The notes beneath the pieces are model-generated. The model was not told the origin of the DNA and made no database searches. It was given only the letters and a program-made list of their open reading frames with translations. DNA of 64,000 nt from Cupriavidus alkaliphilus (GTDB lineage: Bacteria; Pseudomonadota; Gammaproteobacteria; Burkholderiales; Burkholderiaceae): contig NZ_FMAD01000014.1 of NCBI RefSeq assembly GCF_900094595.1, forward strand, positions 62,001 through 126,000. The letters are read 5' to 3'. Below, piece by piece: positions 27,545 through 35,144 of the stretch. Numbering within the stretch: position 1 is the first letter of the stretch; every line of letters starts with the position of its first letter. Made by a program: the position numbers and the translations under genes.

Positions 27545-30500
27545 ATGGCGTCGTTTTTCCTGAAGCGCCCGGCGTTCGCCTGGGTGCTGGCCATCCTGAC
27601 CGTGGTGGCGGGCCTGCTGGCCCTGAACCGCATTCCCATCGCCCAGTACCCGGCGGTGGCGCCCCCGACGGTGATCATCTATGCCGATTACCCCGGCGCG
27701 TCCGCGCGCACGGTGGAAGATCGCGTCACCGCGGTGCTGGAGCAGCAGATGCACGGCATTCCGGGCCTGCTCTACCTCGATTCCAGCAGCGAGGGCGGCA
27801 CCGCCACGGTGACGCTGGGTTTCCGCCAGGGCACCGATCCGCAGCTGGCGCAGGTCAACGTGCGCAACCGCGTGGCCCAGGCCGAGCCGCTGCTGCCCGA
27901 GGCGGTGCGCCGCGGCGGAGTCTATGTCGACCAGGCCAGCAGCAGCGCCTTCATGTATGTGTCGCTGGTGTCGGACAGCGGCCAGCTCGACGAAACCGCG
28001 CTGGGCGACTTCGCCGCCGGCTCAGTGCTGCCGCTGCTGCGCCGCCTGCCCGGCATCGGCAAGGCCGAGCCCTACGGTGCCGAGTACGCCCTGCGGATCT
28101 GGTTCGACCCGGAAAAGCTGCACGCCTTCAACCTGACCACGGCCGAGGTCGAGGCCGCCATCCGCGCGCGCAACGGCAACGTCACGCCGGGCCAGCTTGG
28201 CGGCGCGCCGGCGGTGCCGGGCCAGCCGTTCCAGGCAATCGTGCGCCCGCCCGCGCCGATGAGCGACGCGCAGGCTTTCGGGCGCATCGTGGTGCGCGCC
28301 GCCACCGACGGCTCGGCGGTGCTGCTGCGCGACGTGGCGCGGGTGGAACTGGCCGCCAGCGACTACCGCTACGGCTCCACGCTGAACACGCGCAACGCCG
28401 CCTCGATCGGCCTGAAGCTGGCCGACGGCGCCAACGTGCTGCAGACCTCGCGCACCGTGCGCGCCGCGCTGGATGCCGCCAGCAAGGGCTTCCCGGGCGA
28501 CGTGCGCTACGAGATCTCATATGACGGCGCCACCTTCGTGCAGGCGTCGATTTCGCGCGTGGTGCTGACGCTGATCGAGGCCACGGTGCTGGTGTTCCTG
28601 ATCCTGTACCTGTTCCTCGGCAACCTGCGCGCCACGCTGATCCCCTGCATCGTGGTGCCGGTGTCGCTGCTGGGCACGGTCGCGTGCCTGTACGCGCTGG
28701 GCCTGTCGCTGAACGTGATCACGCTGTTCGGGGTGGTGCTCGCGATCGGCATCCTGGTCGACGATGCCATCGTCGTGGTGGAAAACGTCGAGCGCATCAT
28801 GCGCACCGACGGTGTCGGTGCGATGCAGGCCGCGGCGCGCTCGATGCGCGAAGTCTCCGGCGCGCTGGTCGCGGTGACGCTGGTGCTGTGCGCGGTGTTC
28901 GTGCCGATGGCGTTCTTCGGCAGCGCGGTGGGCGTGATCTACCGGCATTTCGCCGTGACGCTGGCGGTATCGATCGCGTTCTCGCTGTTCTTTGCGCTGA
29001 CGCTGGCGCCGGCGATGTGCGCCAGCCTGCTGCGCCACAGCGCCGCGCCCGCGCGCGGGCCGCTGGCGTGGTTCGATGCGCGCTTTGCCGCTTTCACCGC
29101 ACGCTATGCCGGCTGGGTGCAGGCGCTGCAGCGCCGCCGGCTGCGCTGGCTGGCGGTGTACCTGGCGCTGACGCTGGCGTGCGGCTATGCGCTGTGGAAG
29201 ATGCCGAGCGGCTTCCTGCCGGAAGAGGACACCGGCGAGATCGTGGTCGACGTGGAGCTGCCCGCCGGCAGCACGCAGGCCGACACGCGCCGGCTGGTTG
29301 CCAGCCTCGAGCAGTGGATGCGCGACCAGCGCTACCCGGTGCGCTCCAGCTTTGCCGTGCTGGGCTGGTCCAGCGGCGGCAGCGGCGAGCAGCGCGCCAG
29401 CCTCTTCATCGGCCTGACCGACTGGAAGGCGCGCGGGCGCGAGCACACCGCGCAGGCGGTGCTGGAGCGGCTTGCGGCGGGCCTGGAAAGCTGGCCCGGC
29501 CGCGGCGCCGCGCAACTGTTCGCCTACAACAGCTCGGCGCTGCCGGAACTGGGCAGCATCGGCGGCCTGGACATGCGCCTGGTGGCGCGCCAGCCGGTGG
29601 GGCGCGAGGCGCTCTTCGCCGCGCGCGACAAGCTGATCGAGCGGGCCAGGCAAGACCCGGTGCTGGGCGAGGTGCGCGCCACCACCGGCCAGCCGGTGCC
29701 GGCGCTGGACCTGAAGATCGACTACCGCAAGGCCGAGGCCTTCGGCGTCGATGCCGAAGCCGTGCACCACACGCTGTCGGCGACGCTGGGCTCGCGCTAT
29801 ATCGACGAAGTGGCGCGCGAAGGCCGGGTACGGCGCGTGATCCTGCAGGCCGACGCCCCGTTCCGCATGCAGCCGGACCAGCTGGCACGGGTGCATGTGC
29901 GCAACGCACAGGGGGCGATGGTGTCGCTGGCCGCCTTTGCCTCGCTGGAATGGGGGCAAGGCGAAGTCACGCTGGAGCGCTTCGACGGCTTCAGCTCGGT
30001 GCGCATCAATGCCGAAGTGGCGCCGGGCTACACCACCGGCGCGGCGATGACGCGGCTGGCGGAACTGGTGCGCGAGCTGGGTCCCGAATTCGACGTGCGC
30101 TGGACCGGGCGCGCCTACGAGCAGGAGCAGACCGGCACGCAGGCGCCGTGGCTGTTCGCGCTGTCGCTGCTGTTTATCTTCCTGTGCCTGGTGGCCCTGT
30201 ATGAAAGCTGGACGCTGCCGCTGGCGGTGATCGCGATCGTGCCGACCGGCCTGATGGGCGCGGCCGCAGCGATCTGGCTGCGCGGCATGCCCAACGACGT
30301 CTACTTCAAGGTGGGGGTGGTGGTGATCATGGGGCTGGCGGCCAAGAACGCCATCCTGATCGTCGAATACGCCGAGCAGCTGCGGCGCGGCGCCGCGGGC
30401 GCGATGGACGTGGTCGAAGCCGCCACGCGCGCGGCGCGCCAGCGGCTGCGGCCGGTGGTGATGACCTCGCTGGCGTTCGTGCTGGGCGTGGTGCCGCTGG

Positions 30501-30676
30501 CCATCAGCACCGGCCCGGGCGCGGGCGCGCAGCAGGCGGTCGGCACCGGCGTGCTGGGCGGCATGCTAGGTGCGACGGTGCTGGGCACGCTGGCGGTGCC
30601 GCTGCTGTACGCGGCCATCGCGCGCCGCTTGCCGCGCGCGCAGCCGGCGCCGGAACAAGCGGCAGCTACGGAATAG
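27545..30676 (+). CDS. RND efflux transporter, AcrB/HAE1 family
   Basis: 1043 residues. Starts MASFFLKRPAFAWVLAILTV as the first helix of AcrB-like pumps; two large periplasmic loops and 12 helices fit. Proton relay residues are present: the double Asp in GILVDDAIVVVENV (fourth helix), Lys in MGLAAKNAILIVEYAE (tenth helix) and Arg in QRLRPVVMTS. Drives drug or hydrophobe export as the inner-membrane part of a tripartite pump. Unusually, no membrane-fusion adaptor, outer-membrane channel or TetR-type regulator is adjacent, so it must borrow partners. Substrate range cannot be read from the sequence. Confidence 0.9.
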   Translation: MASFFLKRPAFAWVLAILTVVAGLLALNRIPIAQYPAVAPPTVIIYADYPGASARTVEDRVTAVLEQQMHGIPGLLYLDSSSEGGTATVTLGFRQGTDPQLAQVNVRNRVAQAEPLLPEAVRRGGVYVDQASSSAFMYVSLVSDSGQLDETALGDFAAGSVLPLLRRLPGIGKAEPYGAEYALRIWFDPEKLHAFNLTTAEVEAAIRARNGNVTPGQLGGAPAVPGQPFQAIVRPPAPMSDAQAFGRIVVRAATDGSAVLLRDVARVELAASDYRYGSTLNTRNAASIGLKLADGANVLQTSRTVRAALDAASKGFPGDVRYEISYDGATFVQASISRVVLTLIEATVLVFLILYLFLGNLRATLIPCIVVPVSLLGTVACLYALGLSLNVITLFGVVLAIGILVDDAIVVVENVERIMRTDGVGAMQAAARSMREVSGALVAVTLVLCAVFVPMAFFGSAVGVIYRHFAVTLAVSIAFSLFFALTLAPAMCASLLRHSAAPARGPLAWFDARFAAFTARYAGWVQALQRRRLRWLAVYLALTLACGYALWKMPSGFLPEEDTGEIVVDVELPAGSTQADTRRLVASLEQWMRDQRYPVRSSFAVLGWSSGGSGEQRASLFIGLTDWKARGREHTAQAVLERLAAGLESWPGRGAAQLFAYNSSALPELGSIGGLDMRLVARQPVGREALFAARDKLIERARQDPVLGEVRATTGQPVPALDLKIDYRKAEAFGVDAEAVHHTLSATLGSRYIDEVAREGRVRRVILQADAPFRMQPDQLARVHVRNAQGAMVSLAAFASLEWGQGEVTLERFDGFSSVRINAEVAPGYTTGAAMTRLAELVRELGPEFDVRWTGRAYEQEQTGTQAPWLFALSLLFIFLCLVALYESWTLPLAVIAIVPTGLMGAAAAIWLRGMPNDVYFKVGVVVIMGLAAKNAILIVEYAEQLRRGAAGAMDVVEAATRAARQRLRPVVMTSLAFVLGVVPLAISTGPGAGAQQAVGTGVLGGMLGATVLGTLAVPLLYAAIARRLPRAQPAPEQAAATE

Positions 30677-30678
30677 AA

Positions 30679-30765
30679 AAACGCCTGCCTGGCGAAGAGA
30701 GAAGGAGGAGGAGGTCGGCCGGGCAGGCGGGAGAGAAAACATGCGGCCACCGCAGTGGCCGCGTC
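30679..30765 (-). terminator. Terminator region of the secreted repeat protein gene
   Basis: On the minus strand GCGGCCAC (30762-30755) pairs with GTGGCCGC (30750-30743) and is followed by ATGTTTTCTCTC; further on CGCCTGCC/GGCAGGCG (30729-30722 and 30689-30682) runs into five T. Either can end the gene that stops at 30790. The second stem also lies just after the RND stop and may end that transcript less efficiently. Confidence 0.6.
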
Positions 30766-30789
30766 GGGTCTTGGGGCAGACCCGGGGGA

Positions 30790-31203
30790 TCAGACGCGAT
30801 AGCCGTACAGCGAACCGTCGCCGGAGCGCGAATTGTCGAGCGCGCGTTCGGCCACGTCACCGGTGAAGGTGTGCGTGCCTTCGCTGAAGGTATCGAACTT
30901 GCCGCGCTTCGAGATCTCGCCGCTGAAGCTGTGCGCCCCTTCGCTGAAGGTGTCGAACTTGCCATCGCGGCGCGAGCCTTCCGAGTACGGATCGAAGCGG
31001 CCGGTGCGGGCGCCGTCGGTGTAGGTGTCGAACTTGCCTTGCTTGGCGCCGTCCGTATACACATCGTACTTGCCGACCCGCAGCGCGTCGGCATACACAT
31101 CAAACTTGCCAACCTTGCTGGCAGCGGGGGCAGCCATCGCCGCAGCGGACGCGGCTACCGCCGCGAACACGAGCGCGCCGCCAAGGATACGTCTGGCGAT
31201 CAT
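30790..31203 (-). CDS. Secreted protein with six GKFDxY-type repeats, unknown function
   Basis: 137 residues from ATG 31203, with AAGGAG at ideal spacing. Signal peptide about residues 1-25 (cut near AMA-AP). Then six repeats starting at G32, G44, G56, G68, G81 and G101, consensus G-[KR]-[FY]-D-x-[YF]-[STA]-[DE]-G; the first four are 12-13 residues apart, the last two 20 with an added HSFSGEI/HTFTGDV segment. D-x-Y-x-[DE]-G spacing resembles calcium-loop spacing, but this is only a resemblance. No catalytic motif. I do not recognise a characterised family. Stands alone, convergent with the RND gene. Confidence 0.75.
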   Translation of the reverse strand: MIARRILGGALVFAAVAASAAAMAAPAASKVGKFDVYADALRVGKYDVYTDGAKQGKFDTYTDGARTGRFDPYSEGSRRDGKFDTFSEGAHSFSGEISKRGKFDTFSEGTHTFTGDVAERALDNSRSGDGSLYGYRV

Positions 31204-31472
31204 TTGGGACTCCTTCAACTGATTTCGTCGTTCTTTCTTGTAGGTCCGGGATGAGACTCCGGCCGCTCTGCAATCTATGTTGCGATGCGAGCACGGACTG
31301 AAGATTAGTCACAGCCCGCGCCAGCAGAAATACCGCTGCGACGAATGGTGCGTTGCGAGTCGTGAAACGACTGGCTTGCCGATGAATGGTGTCCACGGAT
31401 CGCCGGCGACACGCCGCTACGGGCGGGTGCGCGTGGCGGCGGCCGCACCCGCGAGGGCGCGCCCGCGGCTGT

Positions 31473-31892
31473 TCAAAGGGTGTACTGGCCGCTGGCTTCG
31501 GGCTGGAACGCGATCTCGGCGACAGTCACCTCCTGCTGGCGGCCATCCGGCAGGCGGTAGCTGACGGTCTGGCCGGTGCGCGCGCCGAGCAGCGCCTGGC
31601 CCACCGGCGACAGCACCGACAGCCGGCCCGCGTCGAAATCGGCGGCGTCGGGATACACCAGGGTCCAGTCGCGCGGCGCCTGCTCGCCCGGCAGCGTGCA
31701 CACCACGCGGGTGTTCATGGTCACCACGTCGGTCGGAATCTCTTCGGGCGCGACGATGGTGGCGCGCGCCAGCAGGCTGTCGAGCATGTCCTCGATCTGC
31801 GCGGAGCCGGCGCGGCTGGCGATGCGCTCCAGGCGGGTGACGTCGAGTTCGGTCAGGTACAGGGTGGCGGTCTGGGTCTTGGTGGCCGTCAT
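31473..31892 (-). CDS. rnk: Rnk-type regulator with GreA/GreB C-terminal domain
   Basis: 139 residues from ATG 31892; GGAGG upstream decides the start over a long in-frame extension. N-terminal short coiled coil (TELDVTRLERIASRAGSAQIEDMLDSLLARA), then the GreA/GreB C-terminal fold: DVVTMNTRVVC, WTLVYPDAADFDAGRLSVLSPVGQALLGARTGQTVSYRLPDG. Rnk binds RNA polymerase without the cleavage-stimulating acidic tip and was named for raising nucleoside diphosphate kinase levels in E. coli. Stands alone. Confidence 0.88.
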   Translation of the reverse strand: MTATKTQTATLYLTELDVTRLERIASRAGSAQIEDMLDSLLARATIVAPEEIPTDVVTMNTRVVCTLPGEQAPRDWTLVYPDAADFDAGRLSVLSPVGQALLGARTGQTVSYRLPDGRQQEVTVAEIAFQPEASGQYTL

Positions 31893-32410
31893 GGCGGGTC
31901 CTCCGGCAGTCGTGGGTGGGCGCGGCCGGCCTGCATGGCGGGCGGCGGCGGTCAGGTCTTGCGGGGTTGGCGTGCCGCGCAGCGGCGCGCGCATCAACGG
32001 ATCGGCAAAAGCGTTGCGGCGATCGCCGGCAACAACGGAAACGCTGGCTCGGGCCCGGTTCGGCCCGGGCCCCGCTATGGGAGACGAATCAGGCTGGGAA
32101 CCGGGCGGAATCAGGCGGTGCGCTGATCCGGCGGGGAGACATCGCGCGCTTGGCGCGCTGGGGCAGGCTGGGGGCCAGGGCGACCGCGGACGCGTGCGCG
32201 CGGCCGGTCCGCAGCGGGCGGACAGGCGCATCGGGCATCGGCGTCAGGCGATCGGTCATGGCACTGTGGAAAAGGATAAGCGGCAGCGGCTGGCGTACTG
32301 CAATGGCGAGCCCCGAAGTGGTGGCTCACCTGCCTTGCCGCCCCGGTTCGTGCACCGCGCTGGTGCGAAGCCGGAGCAACCATCGTAGCACAGCGCCGCG
32401 TTCGGGGTCG
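31893..32410. other. 518-bp stretch without a supported gene
   Basis: Between rnk and the MerR gene. Contains a GC hairpin (GGGCCCG near 32051 with CGGGCCC near 32067) and a 56-codon minus-strand ORF (32259 to 32090) with no ribosome site. Nothing else is convincing. It presumably holds the rnk promoter close to 31900-32000. Confidence 0.4.
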
Positions 32411-32842
32411 TCACCCGTTAGTGGCATGGCACTCACAGCCCGCCCCGGCCGCCGCCTGCTGCAGGTTCTGCAGGATGCCGCATGCGCTGGCGGGCTGGTG
32501 ATGGCGGCAGGTTTCGCGCAGTGTGCGCAGCTGGCCTTCGAGTGCCTCCAGCGCCACGCGCTGGGCATGGATCTGGGCGATCTGGCGGTCCAGCAGCGTG
32601 TTGATGTCATCGCAGTCCTGCGACGGGTTGCGCTCGAACTCGCGCAGCCGCCTGACGTCCGACAGGCTCATCCCCAGCGAACGGCAATGGCGCACGAAGT
32701 TCAGCTGCACCACATGGCCCTCGTCATAGCGGCGGTAGCCGTTGGCCTCGCGCCGGGGCGCGTCGAGCAGCCCTTCGCGCTCGTAATAACGGATGGTCTC
32801 GACATCGCAGCCGCTGGACCGTGACAGTTCACCGATACGCAT
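32411..32842 (-). CDS. MerR family regulator, Cd/Pb/Zn-sensing type (CadR/PbrR-like)
   Basis: 143 residues from ATG 32842, chosen because AAGGAA precedes it and the earlier ATG (32860) abuts the operator dyad. MerR HTH: MRIGELSRSSGCDVETIRYYE, GLLDAPRREANGYRRYDE. Coiled-coil dimer helix follows. Metal cysteines match PbrR/CadR: Cys12, the Cys in PSQDCDDINTLL and the C-terminal cluster ACGILQNL...GCECH. Such regulators twist a 19-20-bp spacer promoter on metal binding. No P-type ATPase or other efflux gene is next to it, so its target lies elsewhere or is the small secreted protein across the gap. Confidence 0.88.
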   Translation of the reverse strand: MRIGELSRSSGCDVETIRYYEREGLLDAPRREANGYRRYDEGHVVQLNFVRHCRSLGMSLSDVRRLREFERNPSQDCDDINTLLDRQIAQIHAQRVALEALEGQLRTLRETCRHHQPASACGILQNLQQAAAGAGCECHATNG

Positions 32843-32860
32843 GTGCCTGTTCCTTGCCAT

Positions 32861-32881
32861 ACCCTGTAACGACTACAGGGT
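32861..32881. promoter_or_regulatory. MerR-type operator dyad
   Basis: ACCCTGTA-N5-TACAGGGT, a perfect 8-bp dyad of the size and sequence class bound by PbrR/CadR regulators (compare arms CTATAG and TACAGGGT known from that group). It lies directly upstream of the regulator's own start. Flanking -35 and -10 elements are weak on both strands, so which direction is metal-controlled is uncertain. Confidence 0.7.
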
Positions 32882-33031
32882 TGGCGATAGTGTAGGCCAG
32901 TCTGCCGCATCCTGCAGAGGGGCCGAAGCCCGCTGCAACCGTCCGTGTGCTACCGCCGCCACGGCGGCGCCGTCGCGGTGCGGCATCCTGTAGAATTCCT
33001 TCCACTTTCACCGATAAGCCGTCCCCTGTCC

Positions 33032-33415
33032 GTGCGCGCCCTGCGGCTGCTCCTGCTGGTCATGATGCTGGCCTTCCTGCCCCTGCCGGGCTGGGCGGCC
33101 GCATTCGCGCACGCGGTGGTGTCCACCACCGAAGCCGCGGCCGTACCTGTCGCTGCGCCCGGCATCGAGAATGCCGGCGATGCCGCCGAAGCGAATCCAG
33201 CCGCCATCACAGGCGACCCTGCAGGCGATCCCCTGCCGCTTCCCGAAGCCGCCGAGCCGCAATGGCAGCCCGGCGCCGACCTGGCCGAGCAACTGCTGCC
33301 CGCCACCCCGTTGCGCCTGGCCCCCTGGGCCGGCCGTGCGGGGCCGCCGCGCTATGCCGGCGCCCTGCTGCCCGAACCCGACCTGCCGCGGCTGCCGCGA
33401 CCGCCACGCGCCTAA
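33032..33415 (+). CDS. Small exported Pro/Ala-rich protein, unknown function
   Basis: 127 residues if started at GTG 33032, which begins right at a signal peptide (RALRLLLLVMMLAFLPLPGWAA, cut near residue 23); there is no good ribosome site, so the start is uncertain. The mature part is rich in Ala, Pro, Glu and Asp with no Cys and no known motif. A TAGAAT -10-like hexamer is at 32991-32996. The size, signal peptide and position beside a metal-type MerR regulator recall CzcI-like small metal-resistance proteins, but no His-rich metal site is seen. Spacing 126 nt to htpX. Confidence 0.5.
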   Translation: MRALRLLLLVMMLAFLPLPGWAAAFAHAVVSTTEAAAVPVAAPGIENAGDAAEANPAAITGDPAGDPLPLPEAAEPQWQPGADLAEQLLPATPLRLAPWAGRAGPPRYAGALLPEPDLPRLPRPPRA

Positions 33416-33541
33416 TCCCCTGTGGCGCGGCCCGGCCGCGCCCGCCCCGAACCCGCGTGCCGCGCACGAGTGCGGCGCGCGCCTGCGGTCCGACCGCACC
33501 TTTGCGCCGCATGGCGCGACCCACCACTGCTCCACACTCAC

Positions 33542-34420
33542 ATGAAACGCGTACTGCTTTTCCTGGCGACCAACCTCGCCGTCATGCTTGTCCTCAGCAT
33601 CACCGCCAGTGTGCTCGGGGTGAACCGCTTCCTGACCGCCAACGGGCTGAACCTGGGCATGCTGCTGGCGTTCGCCGCGCTGATGGGCTTCGGCGGCGCC
33701 TTTATCTCGCTGCTGATGTCCAAGACCATCGCCAAGTGGTCGACCGGCGCGCAGGTGATCACCCATCCCAGCACCAGCACTGAACTGTGGCTGGTGCAGA
33801 CCGTCGAGAAGCTGGCGCAGCGCGCCGGGCTGCCGATGCCGGAAGTGGCCATCTACGAGGGCGAGCCCAATGCCTTCGCCACCGGGGCCACCAAGAACAG
33901 CTCGCTGGTGGCGGTCTCCACTGGCCTGCTGCAATCGATGTCGCACGAAGAGGTCGAGGCCGTGCTCGCGCACGAGGTCGCGCACGTGGCCAACGGCGAC
34001 ATGGTCACGCTGACGCTGATCCAGGGCGTGGTCAACACCTTCGTCATCTTCCTGGCGCGCGTGGTCGGGTACTTCGTCGATTCGATGCTGCGCAAGAACG
34101 ACGAGGAGTCGAGCGGCCCCGGCATCGGCTACATGGTCACGGTGATCGTGTGCGAGATCGTGTTCGGCATCCTGGCCAGCATCATCGTGGCCTGGTTCTC
34201 GCGCCGCCGCGAGTTCCGCGCCGATGCCGGCGCCGCCGGCATGATGGGCACCCCCACGCCGATGGTCGCGGCCCTGCGCCGCCTGGGCGGGCTGGATCCG
34301 GACGGGCTGCCGCAGAACATGCAGGCAATGGGCATCGCCGGCGGCAAGTCGTGGATGGCGCTGTTCTCGAGCCACCCGCCGATCGAGCAGCGCATCGCCG
34401 CGCTGCAGTCGGCGCGCTGA
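33542..34420 (+). CDS. htpX: HtpX membrane zinc protease
   Basis: 292 residues from ATG 33542. Two N-terminal membrane helices ([20 protein letters not shown] and [21 protein letters not shown]), zinc motif HEVAH at residues 144-148, third ligand Glu in [14 protein letters not shown] near residue 224, and two further helices between. M48 protease of the inner membrane that helps FtsH remove damaged membrane proteins; often heat- or envelope-stress-induced in other bacteria. Length and motif order are normal. Confidence 0.95.
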   Translation: MKRVLLFLATNLAVMLVLSITASVLGVNRFLTANGLNLGMLLAFAALMGFGGAFISLLMSKTIAKWSTGAQVITHPSTSTELWLVQTVEKLAQRAGLPMPEVAIYEGEPNAFATGATKNSSLVAVSTGLLQSMSHEEVEAVLAHEVAHVANGDMVTLTLIQGVVNTFVIFLARVVGYFVDSMLRKNDEESSGPGIGYMVTVIVCEIVFGILASIIVAWFSRRREFRADAGAAGMMGTPTPMVAALRRLGGLDPDGLPQNMQAMGIAGGKSWMALFSSHPPIEQRIAALQSAR

Positions 34421-34430
34421 CGCCAGCGGC

Positions 34431-34835
34431 TCAGTCGAACACCCGGCCGCGCAGCGACTTGACCTGGCTGCGCTGGCTCTTGCTCTCCAGCCGGCGCTGG
34501 CGCGACGCCAGCGTCGGCCGCGTCGGCCGGCGCACGCGCGGCGGCGTGGCCACGCTGCGCACCAGCTCGTGCAGGCGCCGCACCGCATCGTCCCGGTTCT
34601 GGTCCAGGCTGCGGAACTGCTGTGCCTTGATCACCACCACCCCATCGCGCGTGATGCGGTGGTCATGCAGCGCCAGCAACCGTTCCTTGTGATCAGACGC
34701 GAGCGACGACACGCGCACGTCATAGCGCAGGTGCACGGCATTGGACACCTTGTTGATGTTCTGGCCGCCCGCCCCCTGGGCCCGGATCGCGGTGATCAGG
34801 TATTCGTGGTGAGGGATGACGAGGTCGTCGGTCAT
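34431..34835 (-). CDS. arfB: Ribosome-rescue peptidyl-tRNA hydrolase ArfB (YaeJ)
   Basis: 134 residues from ATG 34835. GGQ catalytic motif at residues 23-25 within RAQGAGGQNINKVSNAVHLRYD, followed by a linker and a basic C-terminal tail (RRPTRPTLASRQRRLESKSQR) that enters the empty mRNA channel. No stop-codon-recognition domain, which separates it from RF1/RF2. Releases peptides from ribosomes stalled at mRNA ends. Convergent with htpX, 10-nt gap. Confidence 0.93.
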   Translation of the reverse strand: MTDDLVIPHHEYLITAIRAQGAGGQNINKVSNAVHLRYDVRVSSLASDHKERLLALHDHRITRDGVVVIKAQQFRSLDQNRDDAVRRLHELVRSVATPPRVRRPTRPTLASRQRRLESKSQRSQVKSLRGRVFD

Positions 34836-35144
34836 GCCTCGAATCATAGCAAGGGCGTCCAGGGCTAGCGCCACCCACAGGCGATTCCGACGCCATAGGT
34901 TAGCTGGTTGCGCGTGCCGCGCTGGGTCACGATCGGGCTGTCGGGGGCCGCATCGGCCGACGCTGGCGGACGGCCCTTGCCGGGGAAAATCCTGCCAACC
35001 GTGGCTATAACGGTACTTGTCGAAGCGCTATTGTTTCCATCGAGGAAATGAAGCATCGCCATGCTTTGCCTTTTATTCCGGATGACACATGATGAGATCA
35101 GCTTCGCTGATCCACGCAGTGCCGAAGTCACTCGGAGCTTCTTC

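Noticed and set aside
30790-31203. Alternate TTG start at 31218 for the repeat protein
   Set aside because: It would place the AAGGAG ribosome site inside the coding sequence; ATG 31203 has ideal spacing.
32090-32259. 56-codon minus-strand ORF in the gap before the MerR gene
   Set aside because: ATG start but no ribosome site, Pro/Arg/Ala-rich random composition.
32854-32893. Divergent metal-inducible promoter reading toward the small secreted protein
   Set aside because: TTGCCA is near the dyad but no -10 lies at 19-20 bp; direction left undecided.
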